Shown: piece after piece, positions 8,722 to 18,055 of the stretch
Position numbering within the stretch: position 1 is the stretch's first letter
Layout of the letters: the number at the start of each line of letters is the position of its first letter
Assembly: GCA_021413675.1 (NCBI GenBank)
Contig: JAIOQA010000215.1
Location: 1-64,000 of the forward strand
DNA length: 64,000 nucleotides
Direction: 5' to 3'
Source of the DNA: Deltaproteobacteria bacterium
GTDB lineage: Bacteria > Myxococcota_A > Polyangia > Haliangiales > Haliangiaceae
Translations under genes and position numbers: made by a program
The notes under the pieces: model-generated
The model's database searches: none
What the model was told of the DNA's origin: nothing
Seen by the model: only the letters and a program-made list of their open reading frames with translations

Positions 8722-8740
8722 GTTACGCGGCGCGCGTAAC
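8722..8740. promoter_or_regulatory. Perfect palindrome between activator gene and lanA1
   Basis: GTTACGCG and CGCGTAAC form a perfect eight-base inverted repeat with a three-base spacer, starting two bases after the activator stop codon on the minus strand. It could terminate the kinase-activator operon before lanA1, or be an upstream activator-binding site for a lanA1 promoter. It lies about 55-85 bases upstream of the candidate -24/-12 element. Confidence 0.4.
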
Positions 8741-8742
8741 GA

Positions 8743-10083
8743 TCACGACTCGCGGCGGTACGCGTCGAGATCGATGTCGAGGCGCTTGGCCCAGCGGTAG
8801 ATCTGCTGGCGCTCCTTGCCGAAGTGCTCGGCGACGCGCGCGATGTTGCCATCCATGCGCGTGAGCACGTGGCAAAGCTCGTCGCGGGTCGGTGGCGAGG
8901 TCGAGGGCACGAGCAGCGGCGGTGCGGTCGACGCGGTGACGCGGGTGCCGAGGCGCTCGACGAGCGGCGGCGGCAGATGCGCGAGGCCGAGCTCGGCGGC
9001 GCGCGCGTCGGTGGCGCGCACGACCGCGGCGGCGATCACGCGCTCGAGCTCGCGCACGTTGCCGGGCCAGTCGTGGAGCAGGAGCGCCTCGGCGGCATCC
9101 GGGCCCAGCGCCGGGCCGTTCGCGGCGCGCAGGAACGCGGACGCGATCGCGACGATGTCATCGCGGCGGGCGCGTAGCGACGGGATCTCGATCCGCCAGC
9201 CGGCGAGGCGGTTGAACAGGTCGCCGCGGAACCGGCCGGCGGCGACCTCGGCGTCGAGATCGCGGAGCGTGGCGGCCACGACGCGCACGTCGACGCGGCG
9301 CGCGGTGGTGCTGCCGACCGCGCGGACCTCGCCCTGGGCGAGCGCGCGCAGGAGCTTGGGCTGGAGCTCCGCGGGCAGCTCGCCGACCTCGTCGAGGAAG
9401 AGCGTGCCGCCCTCGGCGGCGACGAACAGGCCATCGGCGGCGGCGCGGGCGCCGGTGAACGCGCCAGCGACGTGCCCGAACAGCTCGCTCTCGGCCAGCT
9501 CGGGCGCGATCGCGGCGCAGTTGACCGCGATGAACGGGCCGGCGCGGCGCGAGCGGCGGTGGATCTCCTCCGCGACGAGCTCCTTGCCGACGCCGGTCTC
9601 GCCGAGCACGAGGACCGGCAGGGGCTGGCGCGCGACCAGCGCGATCTCGCCGTGCACGCGCAGCGCCGCGAGGCTGTCGCCGACCAGGCGGGCGTCGGCG
9701 GGGGCGGCGAGGCGCTCGTCGGCGCGCATGCGGGTCTGCGCGAACACCAGCAGCGTGCGCCCGGCGCGGATGACGCTGCCGTCGCGGAGCGCCGCGGTCT
9801 CGACCCGGGCGCCGTCGACGAACGTGCCGTTGCGGCTGGATTGATCGGTGACGCTCCAGATGCCGTTGGGGCCGCGGGCAATGATCGCGTGCTGACGCGA
9901 GATCTCGCTGTCGGCGCGCGCGAGGGGTCCGGTGACGTGGCCCTCGCGGCCGATCGTCACCGGGTTGCCGTCGAGGACGATGCCCTCGGTGGTGGTGCTG
10001 CCAGGCGCGATCACGCGCAGCATCTCGACCGTCACCGAGGCGGTACCTGCGAGCGGGGGAGAGGTCCTGGTGCCGTCGGTCAT
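8743..10083 (-). CDS. FHA-domain sigma-54 transcriptional activator (enhancer-binding protein)
   Basis: This 446-residue regulator has an N-terminal FHA domain (residues 30-115: GRE 45-47, SRQH 62-65, NGT 85-87). FHA domains bind phosphothreonine. A sigma-54 AAA+ domain follows, with Walker A GETGVGKE at 161-168, the sigma-54 contact loop GAFTGA at 207-212 and Walker B LFLDEVGE near 228-235. A Fis-type helix-turn-helix lies at about 405-430. It would open sigma-54 promoters after its FHA domain reads a phosphoprotein. ATG 10083 overlaps the stop of the upstream kinase gene by four bases, so kinase and activator form a coupled pair. Its position directly before lanA1 suggests control of the lanthipeptide genes, which is inference. 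Confidence 0.92.
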   Translation of the reverse strand: MTDGTRTSPPLAGTASVTVEMLRVIAPGSTTTEGIVLDGNPVTIGREGHVTGPLARADSEISRQHAIIARGPNGIWSVTDQSSRNGTFVDGARVETAALRDGSVIRAGRTLLVFAQTRMRADERLAAPADARLVGDSLAALRVHGEIALVARQPLPVLVLGETGVGKELVAEEIHRRSRRAGPFIAVNCAAIAPELAESELFGHVAGAFTGARAAADGLFVAAEGGTLFLDEVGELPAELQPKLLRALAQGEVRAVGSTTARRVDVRVVAATLRDLDAEVAAGRFRGDLFNRLAGWRIEIPSLRARRDDIVAIASAFLRAANGPALGPDAAEALLLHDWPGNVRELERVIAAAVVRATDARAAELGLAHLPPPLVERLGTRVTASTAPPLLVPSTSPPTRDELCHVLTRMDGNIARVAEHFGKERQQIYRWAKRLDIDLDAYRRES

Positions 10084-11393
10084 GCCGCTCCGGTCAGGCG
10101 CGCACGTGCGCCGGTGTGCTCGAGGAGGAAGCCATCGCCGAGCAGGCGCGCGGTGGCGCGATCGAGCCAGACGCCGGTGGCGGGAGTCGCGGGATCCGTG
10201 GCGTGGACGGTGCCGCTCGCGTCCGCGGCGCTGGCCGCGATGCCGACCTCGTCGAGCAACCGGGCGCCGCGATCGATGACCTCGTCGGCGGACTCGCCGG
10301 CGATCACCGCGATGCGCGCGTCCGGCAGGGACGCTGCGAAGGTGAGCGCGAGCCGCGCGGCCTCGGCGGCGCTGCCGATCAGCGTGACGGCGACCCCGCC
10401 GACGAAGGACTCGACCGCGGTGTGATCGAGCGCGGCGGCGAACCGCGTGATCGCACCGGTGTCGAGCGCGGCCTCGCCGAGCGCGACGAGCACGCCGCAC
10501 ACCTGGACGTCGATGGCCGGTGGCGTGTAGGTCTCGTCGGGGCTCGTGCGCGCGCGCGGATCGCTGTGGCGAATCGCGGGAACGTCGCCGAGCGCTGTCA
10601 GCGCTGCGAGGGTCGCGGCGGCATCGGGGCGGTCGCGCGCAGCGCGCGCGAGCATCGCGCCGACGAGCTCGTCGAGCGCGCCCGGGATCCAGGGCGCGAG
10701 CAGACGCGCCGGTGGCGGCGTGTGCAGCAGCACCTTGGCGCGGCTGGCGAGCACGCTATCGGCGGCGAACGCGGGTTGACCGGTGAGGCACTGGTGGAGG
10801 ACGCAGCCGAGCGCGAAGACGTCGGCGCGACCGTCGATCACGTCCTCGCCGCGCGCCTGCTCGGGTGCCATGTAGCCCGCGCTGCCGATTAGCGCGCCGG
10901 TGCGGGTGAGGCGCGCGATGTCGGTCGTGCGCCGCGCGATGCCGAAGTCGACGAGCTTCACCTGTGCGACGTCGCCGGCGACCAGCATCAGGTTCGACGG
11001 CTTCACGTCGCGGTGCACGATGCCGGCCGCGTGCAGCGCGACCAGCGCCTGCGCGACCTGGATGGCCATGGCGACGGCGGCGCGGGCGTCGAGCGGATCG
11101 CGGCGGAGGCGCTGCGCGAGGGTCTCGCCATCGACCCACTCCATGACGAGGAAGTGAGGGCCGTCGGGGACCGCGCCGTGGGTGATGTACGCGACCACGT
11201 TCGGGTGGCGGAGGCCGGCGAGGATCGCGGCTTCGCGATCGAAGCGCGGCGAACCGTCGGCGACGTTCAGGAGCTTCAGCGCGACATCCCGGCGGTCGCG
11301 CCAGTCGCGCGCGCGGAAGACGGTGCCCATGCCGCCGCGCCCAGCCTCGGCGAGGATCTCGAAGCGTGCGGTGATGCGGTCGCCGCGGTGCAT
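10080..11393 (-). CDS. Hanks-type Ser/Thr protein kinase with unassigned C-terminal domain
   Basis: This 437-residue protein has a complete kinase domain in residues 10-265: GRGGMG loop at 18-23, ATP-binding Lys40, HRDVKPSN at 127-134, DFG at 149-151 and GYMAPEQ in the activation segment. No transmembrane helix is evident. The last 150 residues (from VCGVLVALG) resemble the degenerate nucleotide-cyclase-like modules found in some myxobacterial kinases, but the assignment is weak. Its stop overlaps the start of the FHA activator gene, so I infer that it phosphorylates that activator or a protein the FHA domain binds. A TAAGCT box lies nine bases before ATG 11393, a possible leaderless promoter. 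Confidence 0.9.
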   Translation of the reverse strand: MHRGDRITARFEILAEAGRGGMGTVFRARDWRDRRDVALKLLNVADGSPRFDREAAILAGLRHPNVVAYITHGAVPDGPHFLVMEWVDGETLAQRLRRDPLDARAAVAMAIQVAQALVALHAAGIVHRDVKPSNLMLVAGDVAQVKLVDFGIARRTTDIARLTRTGALIGSAGYMAPEQARGEDVIDGRADVFALGCVLHQCLTGQPAFAADSVLASRAKVLLHTPPPARLLAPWIPGALDELVGAMLARAARDRPDAAATLAALTALGDVPAIRHSDPRARTSPDETYTPPAIDVQVCGVLVALGEAALDTGAITRFAAALDHTAVESFVGGVAVTLIGSAAEAARLALTFAASLPDARIAVIAGESADEVIDRGARLLDEVGIAASAADASGTVHATDPATPATGVWLDRATARLLGDGFLLEHTGARARLTGAA

Positions 11394-11439
11394 CGGGCGG
11401 AGAGCTTACCGGGCGACAGGGGCGCGCGCGCAGGACGAG

Positions 11440-11601
11440 TCAGATGTCCTTGCCCGCGCAGCAGGCGGGATTGGTACAGGAGTTGTTCGTGTACGAGGTA
11501 TCGGTTTTCTTGCCAGCAGCGACGCTCGCGAGCTCGTAGGTGCTCATGGTGCGCACGGTCTCGGTCGTGAGGAGCAGTGGCTTCTTCCTGGAGCGCTTCA
11601 T
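11440..11601 (-). CDS. lanA2: Class I lanthipeptide precursor 2
   Basis: This encodes a 53-residue peptide unlike lanA1 in its core but with the same kind of leader: basic start, LLLTTETVRTMS block, then YELASVAAG. The AAG at residues 28-30 fits cleavage by the C39 peptidase of the nearby exporter. The core has Cys42, Cys47 and Cys48 and Ser/Thr at 33, 35, 36, 38, 41 and 43, and ends in KDI. The start ATG at 11601 has only a weak GGAC ribosome site. The gene lies 46 bases upstream of the kinase gene on the same strand. Assignment rests on leader pattern, size, Ser/Thr/Cys content and context. Confidence 0.8.
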   Translation of the reverse strand: MKRSRKKPLLLTTETVRTMSTYELASVAAGKKTDTSYTNNSCTNPACCAGKDI

Positions 11602-11695
11602 GTCGTCCACTGTCCGGCCGGGGACCTCGGTCGACAATCCGAAAGGTCGGGGAGATCCGCGCCAAGGCTGGCACGACCTGGCAACCGTGTGAGCC

Positions 11696-14600
11696 TTATC
11701 GCGCGCAGTGCTCTGGCGGCGTGACGGCCTCGAGCCCCGATCCCTGGAGCCGGTACGGGATCCGGCATGCCACGAACGCCGCGACATCCACCGGATCGGC
11801 GATCTCGTCATCGACGTCCCAGACGATCGCGTGGTGATCGTTGCTCGCGCTGAGCAGGCGCGCCTGGTGAGGCGCGAATTCGACGGTTGGGGCCCGGGCC
11901 GCTTGGCGGAAGTTGGTGAGGCGCTCGCCCGTGCCCGCGTCCCACACGCTGATGGTCCCGTTCGCGTCCGCGATCGCCACGAGAGAATCCGCGTGCGCGC
12001 CGATCGTTGCCGCCCAGAGTCGCGTGCCCGCTGGGAACGTGCGCACGACCGCGCCGGAGCGTGTGTCGATCATTCGCGCTACTCCGTCGTCGCTTGCAGT
12101 CACGATGCGATCCCCGGAGCGATCGAACGTGGCGGTGCGAGTGCTGTCCGTCAGGGTGACGCGGGTGACCTCATGCGCCGCGGCGAGGTCCCAGATCCGC
12201 ACCGTCAGATCCTGGAAGCCTGTCGTGACCAGGCGATCGTCCGTTGGACTGAACGCAGCGCTCGATACTGGCCCACGATGGCCCACCAGGGAGGCCAGGT
12301 GTCGACCCTCGATGTTCCAGACGTCGATGGTCCCATCGACACCCGCGGTGACGAAGCGAAGTCCTGCGTGGTCGAACGCGGCCCACAGCACGTTCGCCTT
12401 CGAGCGCACCTGGGTGCGCAACTCGCCGCCGGGGAGGGCGCGGAGTTGCGTGACGTCGCTATCGGCGATGGGGACGATCGCGCGGTCGCCATCGCGGTTG
12501 ATGTGCGAGTAGCCCATGCTGTCCACGACGACGCGGCCGAGGCGGGCGCCGCGGGTCGCATCCCAGATCGCGACGCTCGTCTCGGAATCGGTGTACACGA
12601 CCGCACCGTCGCGACCGAAACTCGCGCCGTTGACGGCCTCGCCGACGTCCATCTCGACAAGCGCCGCGGGGTCCTCGATGGGGAAGACCCGGGCGCTCCC
12701 ATCGGCGGAGACGACCACCGCCCGGGCGCCGCCTGCGTCGAAACGAAGGTCCTCGGGTGTTCCGCTGAGGCCGACGTAGCGCATCACCTCACGACCAGTC
12801 GTGACGTCCCACACGCACAAGGTGTTGTCATCACCGAGCGACGCCAGACGCGACCCGTCTGGTGTAAACGCGAGCCGAACGACGACGGTTCCATGACCGC
12901 CGAGCGCGAGATCGGGCAGGTCGCCAGTCGCGTCACGGATCATGATGACTCCATTGTCATTCGCCACCGCAATGCGGTGCTCGTCGGGCGACAGGACCGC
13001 CACTATCGCGCCCGGTGCCTCGACGGTCCGCGGCTTCGAGCCATCGGATGAGCGGATGTCGACGCGATTACCCTGAAGCGTTGCAAGAGCCTGTCGGCCT
13101 GTCGTGATGTAACGCCCGCGGCCAACGTCAGCGTCGATGTTCGGGCCGACCAAGACGACTCGCCCGTCGCGATCACGCGCGACGAGGTCTTCGGATCGCC
13201 ACGCGAGCTGTCGGACGTTTCCATCGTGCGCGACTGCGCGCAAGCGCTGGCCTGTTTCGACATCCCAGATCGACAGCTCGCCGGGTGCCGCGACCGCGAG
13301 GCGCTTGCCGGCCGCATCGAACGCGACCCGGTTTGCGTTGGCCCGTGCGAGCGTGCGCGTGGTCTTGCCGTCCCACAGGACCACGGCATCGACATCGGGG
13401 AATGCCGCAACGGATCCATCGAGCGAGACCTCGCCGCGCGCATCGCGGTCCCGCGGCGAGGTCGTCTCGTGCTTCGCGATCACCGCCCCGGTCTTCGCGT
13501 CCCACACCGCCGCATCGCCGCCCTCCGCGATCGACATCACCGTGCCGTCCTCGCGGAACGCGGCGGCGAACGCGCGATGGCCGTGGCGATAGACCGGCTG
13601 ATCGGCGAGCTTGAGCGCGCGGTGCAGCATGACGCGCAGCGCGAGCGAGTTGTCGCCGGCGGAGTAGGCGGCAGAGAGGTAGGGCAGGGCGCGCAGATAG
13701 TCGCCAGCGACGAGCTCGCTCCGGCCCTGCTCGATGAACGAGGCGATCAGGCGATCGCGCGCGGTCTCGGCATTGTTCGACGACGATCGATACAGGAGCG
13801 CGAGCGCGATCGTGGCGGACACGAGCACGGCGGCGGCGACCGATGCGATCACGCGGCGCGTGCGGCGCCCGCGCGCGGCCGCGCGCAGCGACGCGGCGGC
13901 GAAGGCCTCGTCGATCTCGGGCAGGGCGCCGGGCCAGCGCGCGCGCCAGCGGCGGTAGTCGTCGAGGGCGTCGTCGCGCCAGAGGAGGCCGCCGGGGCGG
14001 CCGCGGTCCTGCCACTGGCGGGCGGCGACGCGCAGCTGATCGCGCAGGCGCGCGCCCTCGGCGTCGTCGCGGCGCCAGCCGACGAGGCGCGGCCACGCGG
14101 TGACCAGCGCCTCGTGGATGAGCTCCACGCGATCGTCGCCGCCCTCGGCCTCGGAGGCGACCAGCAGGCGGGCCTCGATCAACCGCTCGAGCACCGCGGG
14201 CGCGCGCGCGCTGTCGCCGAGCACCGCGAGCAGCTCGGCGCGGGTCAGCCCGGCGCGCGTGCCAAGGGCGGTGACGAGGTGGCGAAACGCCTCGCGCACC
14301 AGGCGCTGATCGTCGGCGGACATCGCGGCCAGAGTCGCGTCGGCATGCGCGGCGAGCGCGCCATCGACGCCGCCGATCGCGTCGTAGGCGGCGCGGGTGA
14401 GGCGATGGAAGTGGCGATCGCGCAGCTCCCACAGCCGCGCGGCGGTGAACGACAGGAGCGCGAGCGCGCCCGGTTGCTCGGCGACCGCGCGGACCATGCG
14501 CGCGGGCAGGTCGTCGTCGTCGAAGTCGTAGCCGGCGCGGCACGCGGGCTCGACGACGATCCGGCGCAGATCCTCGGGCGCGGGCGTGGCCAGGAGCGTG

Positions 14601-16819
14601 AGCCCGGCGCCGAGGCGATCGCGGAGCGGCCCGAGCTCGGCGGTGCGCGCGAGGAAGTCGTCGCGCAGGGTGAGGACGACGTGGACGCGCTCGCTCGCGA
14701 GGCGCACGAGCTCGGCGGCGAACGCGATGCGCTCTTCCGCATCGGCGCCGAGGGTGAAGAGCTCCTCGAACTGATCGATCACGAGCACGCAGGGCTCGTC
14801 CGTCGAGCTTCCAGCCAGGCGCGCGGCCAGCGTGGCGCGCGGGGTGGCGCCGGGCCGCATGACGATCGCGCGCCAGTCGGGCGGGACGAGCGGTAGCACG
14901 CCGGCCTGCACGAACGAGCTCTTGCCGGCGCCCGAGGGCCCGACCACCGCGGACAGCGGCGTGACGCGCAGCTGGTTCAAGAACGCCTCGGCCGCGCGCT
15001 CGCGCCCGACGAAGCGATCGGCGTCCTTCGCGGTGAACGCGGCGAGGCCGCGATACGGCGCGTCGTCGACCGCCGCGATCGCATGATCATCCACCGCGAG
15101 CAGGTGCGCGCGGAACCAGTCCCAGATCGCGTCGTCGCGGCGCTCGAAGCCGTGGGGCTCGGCGACCAGGCGTGCACCACCGCCACGGCCGCGGCCCGGG
15201 CCGGCGAACAGGAACAGCTCGTCGGCGGCGCCGGGCGACGGCGGCGCGATCACCGCGAGCGGCGCGAGCTGCAGCACCGGGCGGCCATCGAGATCGGCGA
15301 GCGCGGGCGCGCCCTCGGGCAGGTCATCGACGGCGGCGATCAGCGGCCGCGGCGTGCGGCGCGGGCCCATCCACATCTCGGCGCGATCGCCGCGGCGCAC
15401 GACCACCGGGTACGCGCCGAGGAAGCCGAGCGCGCGCAATAGCGGCGCGAGCAACGGTAGCGTGCGCGCGAGGCGATCGCGCAGCGTCTCCTCGGTGGTG
15501 GTCGCGCCCTCGGCCGCGCGCAGCGCGAAGAGCGGCGCGAATGGCGAGGGCTCGGTGAGCGCGAGATCGATCAGCTCGGGGAGCGGATGCGCGTCGCGCG
15601 TGGTCGCGAACGGCCGCGCGAGCGCGCGGACGAGGTCGAGCCACTCCTCGTCGGCGAGCTCGCGCCGCGGCAGCTCGCGCAGCGTCGCGATCACCGCGGG
15701 AGAGTCGCCGCCGCCGCTGCCGACCCGCGAGCGCGCCGCGAGCGCCACGATGCCCAGCCAGCGCGCCGCGATCCGGACGATCTCCCACAGGCCATCGCGG
15801 GCCTGGTGCGGGTTGCGCGCGGCCTCGAACGCGGCGACCGCGTCGGCGATGGGCTGCGGCAGCCACGCGACCTCGGCGCGCAGGTCGTCGTCGAGGCGCG
15901 GCAGCTGATCCGCGGCGACCCGCAGCCCGGCCGCGGCGCGCACCTGCTCGGCGAACGCGAGCGCGGTCGAGGGCCGCGCTTCCGGATCCTTTGCGAGCGC
16001 GGCGCGCAGCACGTCGCCGAGCGCGGGCGGGAGATCCGCGGGCCACGCAGGCAGCGGCGCGGTGCGATGCGCGCGCGCGAGCTCGCCCAGCCCGGCGCCG
16101 CGGAACGGCACCGAACCGGTGAGCGCCTCCCAGGTCAGGATGCCGAGGGCGTAGATGTCGGCGCGCGCGTCGATCTCGCCGCGCTCGTCCCACTGCTCGG
16201 GCGCCATGTAGTGCGGCGAGCCCGCGACCGCGCTGTGAGCGGTCTCCATCGCGGTCGGCGTCGGCAAGGTCGGTGCGATCGGATCGATCGCCGCGGCCAC
16301 ATCGATCGGATCCTCGCGCGTGTCCTCGCGCGGCGATCGCCCCGCCACCGGCGCGCTGCCCATGCGCCGCGCCACGCCGAGATCGAGCAGCTTGGGCAAC
16401 ATCCGCCCGGCGCGCGCGATGACCATGACGTTGTCGGGCTTGAGATCGCGATGGACGATCCCCTGCTCGTGCGCGGTGTGCACGACCTCGCACAGCCGGT
16501 CGAGCAGCGGCACGAACCGGCCCAGCGCGAGACGCCCGCCGGGCTGCGCGCGCAGCACCTGCGCCAGCGGCGTGCCGCGCACCAGCTCCATCGCGAGCCA
16601 CAACACGCCATCGGGCTCGGCGCCGAACGCATAGATGTGCGCCGCGTACGGATGATCGAGCCGCGAGGCGAGCTGCGCCTCGCGCAGGAAGCGCGCGACC
16701 ATCCCGGCATCGGCGCCGTGGCGGCCGTGCAGCACCTTGATCACCGCCTCGCGCCCGAGCCCGCGCTGCTCGGCGCGGTAGATCACGCCGTGGCCGCCCT
16801 CGCCGAGCTTCTCGCGCAC
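11696..16819 (-). CDS. Ser/Thr kinase - STAND ATPase - WD40 propeller protein
   Basis: This giant signalling protein (at least 1,707 residues) begins with a kinase domain: GEGGHG 6-11, Lys28, HRDLKPDN 123-130, DLG in place of DFG at 146-148, and YMAPEQ. A middle region of unknown fold precedes a novel-STAND-type NTPase starting near residue 600 (DRFVGRE, Walker A GPSGAGKSS, Walker B VLVIDQFEEL). A membrane helix lies near 985-1005. The C-terminal 650 residues hold about 14 WD40-like repeats ending in WD or WN. The only conventional start is GTG 16819. However, kinase-like residues (RTFGDFT) continue upstream in frame with no ATG, GTG or TTG; an in-frame ATC at 16876 is discussed in the findings. 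Target unknown. Confidence 0.88.
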   Translation of the reverse strand: MREKLGEGGHGVIYRAEQRGLGREAVIKVLHGRHGADAGMVARFLREAQLASRLDHPYAAHIYAFGAEPDGVLWLAMELVRGTPLAQVLRAQPGGRLALGRFVPLLDRLCEVVHTAHEQGIVHRDLKPDNVMVIARAGRMLPKLLDLGVARRMGSAPVAGRSPREDTREDPIDVAAAIDPIAPTLPTPTAMETAHSAVAGSPHYMAPEQWDERGEIDARADIYALGILTWEALTGSVPFRGAGLGELARAHRTAPLPAWPADLPPALGDVLRAALAKDPEARPSTALAFAEQVRAAAGLRVAADQLPRLDDDLRAEVAWLPQPIADAVAAFEAARNPHQARDGLWEIVRIAARWLGIVALAARSRVGSGGGDSPAVIATLRELPRRELADEEWLDLVRALARPFATTRDAHPLPELIDLALTEPSPFAPLFALRAAEGATTTEETLRDRLARTLPLLAPLLRALGFLGAYPVVVRRGDRAEMWMGPRRTPRPLIAAVDDLPEGAPALADLDGRPVLQLAPLAVIAPPSPGAADELFLFAGPGRGRGGGARLVAEPHGFERRDDAIWDWFRAHLLAVDDHAIAAVDDAPYRGLAAFTAKDADRFVGRERAAEAFLNQLRVTPLSAVVGPSGAGKSSFVQAGVLPLVPPDWRAIVMRPGATPRATLAARLAGSSTDEPCVLVIDQFEELFTLGADAEERIAFAAELVRLASERVHVVLTLRDDFLARTAELGPLRDRLGAGLTLLATPAPEDLRRIVVEPACRAGYDFDDDDLPARMVRAVAEQPGALALLSFTAARLWELRDRHFHRLTRAAYDAIGGVDGALAAHADATLAAMSADDQRLVREAFRHLVTALGTRAGLTRAELLAVLGDSARAPAVLERLIEARLLVASEAEGGDDRVELIHEALVTAWPRLVGWRRDDAEGARLRDQLRVAARQWQDRGRPGGLLWRDDALDDYRRWRARWPGALPEIDEAFAAASLRAAARGRRTRRVIASVAAAVLVSATIALALLYRSSSNNAETARDRLIASFIEQGRSELVAGDYLRALPYLSAAYSAGDNSLALRVMLHRALKLADQPVYRHGHRAFAAAFREDGTVMSIAEGGDAAVWDAKTGAVIAKHETTSPRDRDARGEVSLDGSVAAFPDVDAVVLWDGKTTRTLARANANRVAFDAAGKRLAVAAPGELSIWDVETGQRLRAVAHDGNVRQLAWRSEDLVARDRDGRVVLVGPNIDADVGRGRYITTGRQALATLQGNRVDIRSSDGSKPRTVEAPGAIVAVLSPDEHRIAVANDNGVIMIRDATGDLPDLALGGHGTVVVRLAFTPDGSRLASLGDDNTLCVWDVTTGREVMRYVGLSGTPEDLRFDAGGARAVVVSADGSARVFPIEDPAALVEMDVGEAVNGASFGRDGAVVYTDSETSVAIWDATRGARLGRVVVDSMGYSHINRDGDRAIVPIADSDVTQLRALPGGELRTQVRSKANVLWAAFDHAGLRFVTAGVDGTIDVWNIEGRHLASLVGHRGPVSSAAFSPTDDRLVTTGFQDLTVRIWDLAAAHEVTRVTLTDSTRTATFDRSGDRIVTASDDGVARMIDTRSGAVVRTFPAGTRLWAATIGAHADSLVAIADANGTISVWDAGTGERLTNFRQAARAPTVEFAPHQARLLSASNDHHAIVWDVDDEIADPVDVAAFVACRIPYRLQGSGLEAVTPPEHCAR

Positions 16820-16909
16820 GGTGAAGTCGCCGAACGTGCGGCCCGCGAGCGGCCGGTCTGGAAGCGGAGACGCGATGGCGGATGGTAGCGCGGAGTCCGC
16901 GCCACGCGC

Positions 16910-18055
16910 TCAGGGCAAGGTCGGCGGCGGCGCCAGGTCCGCGATCGGGATCGGCGCGCCGTCGAGGCTCTTGATGAACTGCACCAGGTCGTCGATCTCG
17001 CCCTGCGACAGCGGCTCGAGCAGGTTGAGGTCGTTGAGCGGATCGGCCTGGCCGCTCGCGCTCGTGAAGTGCTCGATCACCTTCGCGATGCTGACCTGCG
17101 AGCCATCGTGCAGGTACGGCGATGTCCGGGCGGCGGACCGCAGCATCGGGGTGAGGAACGCGCCGCGATCCTCCTCGACGCCGGTGACCAGGAAGCGGCC
17201 GTCGTCGGGGCGCTGGCCGCTGGCGTCGGGCACCGAGGTCGAGACGTTGTGGAACTTGAAGTCCGACAGGAGCGGCCCGCTGTGGCAGAGCACGCACTTC
17301 GCCTTGCCGGTGAACAGCACCGCGCCGCGCTTGGCGGCGTCGCTGATCGCGGCGTCGTCGCCGGCGTTCCACGCATCGAAGTCCGAGTCGCGCGACACCG
17401 CGATGCGGATGTAGACCGCCATCGCGAGGCCCGCGAGGCGCCAGGTCCGCGCCGGCGTGGCGGTGGTGATGTCCTCGCCGAACGCCTGCTGGAACAGCGG
17501 CGCGTAGCCGGGGATGTCGACGGTCAGCGCGCGCTGCAGGTTGGCCTGGGCCGCCGGAACGTCGATCTCGTCGCCCGCGCTGACCGCGAGCTTCGAGAGG
17601 TTCATGTTGGGCTCCGCGAACGGCAGCACCATCAGATCGGGGATGTCGGTGAAGTGCGCGCCATCCCAGCGCGCCATGGGCGCATAGACCAGGTTGAGCA
17701 GCGATGGCGTGTGGCGATGGAGGGTCGGCGTGATCGCCGGGAACGAGCGATCCGGCGAATCGAGCGGGCCACCCGACTGGAACGCGGTGGTCTGGAGGTG
17801 GCAGTTCCCGCAGACCGTGCGGCCCGAGCCCGACAGCCGCATGTCGTTGAACAGCATGCGGCCGAGCGCCTTCTTGTCCTCGGTCGGCGGGTTGTCGGGC
17901 CAGTCGGGCAGCGCCGGCACCGGCGGCAGCGCGGCGATGCGGAGCCCGGTGGCGGGATCGACGGGGAGATCGGTGGAGACCGGCGCGTCGGTGCAGGCCG
18001 CGAGGCCGAGCGCACCGATCGCCGCGAGCAGCGTGCGAGTCATGGCGCGCCTCAC
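16910..18055 (-). CDS. Di-heme cytochrome c peroxidase / MauG-family lipoprotein
   Basis: This 381-residue exported protein reduces hydrogen peroxide or oxidises a partner through two c-type hemes. Heme motifs CGNCH (residues 82-86) and CVLCH (254-258) have the spacing of the bacterial cytochrome c peroxidase/MauG family, and LGRMLFND and RSAARTSPYLHDG are further family blocks. The N-terminus is a lipoprotein signal with LAAC. GTG 18055 overlaps the upstream stop by four bases; ATG 18043 is an alternative giving a cleaner signal peptide. It is co-transcribed with the small lipoprotein gene upstream. I cannot tell peroxidase from MauG-type activity by sequence. Confidence 0.9.
   Translation of the reverse strand: MRRAMTRTLLAAIGALGLAACTDAPVSTDLPVDPATGLRIAALPPVPALPDWPDNPPTEDKKALGRMLFNDMRLSGSGRTVCGNCHLQTTAFQSGGPLDSPDRSFPAITPTLHRHTPSLLNLVYAPMARWDGAHFTDIPDLMVLPFAEPNMNLSKLAVSAGDEIDVPAAQANLQRALTVDIPGYAPLFQQAFGEDITTATPARTWRLAGLAMAVYIRIAVSRDSDFDAWNAGDDAAISDAAKRGAVLFTGKAKCVLCHSGPLLSDFKFHNVSTSVPDASGQRPDDGRFLVTGVEEDRGAFLTPMLRSAARTSPYLHDGSQVSIAKVIEHFTSASGQADPLNDLNLLEPLSQGEIDDLVQFIKSLDGAPIPIADLAPPPTLP

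Noticed and set aside
11669-11684. TGGCACG-ACCT-GGCAA on the plus strand before the lanA2 region looked like a sigma-54 promoter
   Set aside because: The GG to GC spacing is nine, not ten, and it points into the antisense of the kinase gene rather than towards lanA2.
11602-11695. Sigma-54 promoter for lanA2
   Set aside because: No minus-strand GG, ten bases, GC match with a plausible -12 box was found.
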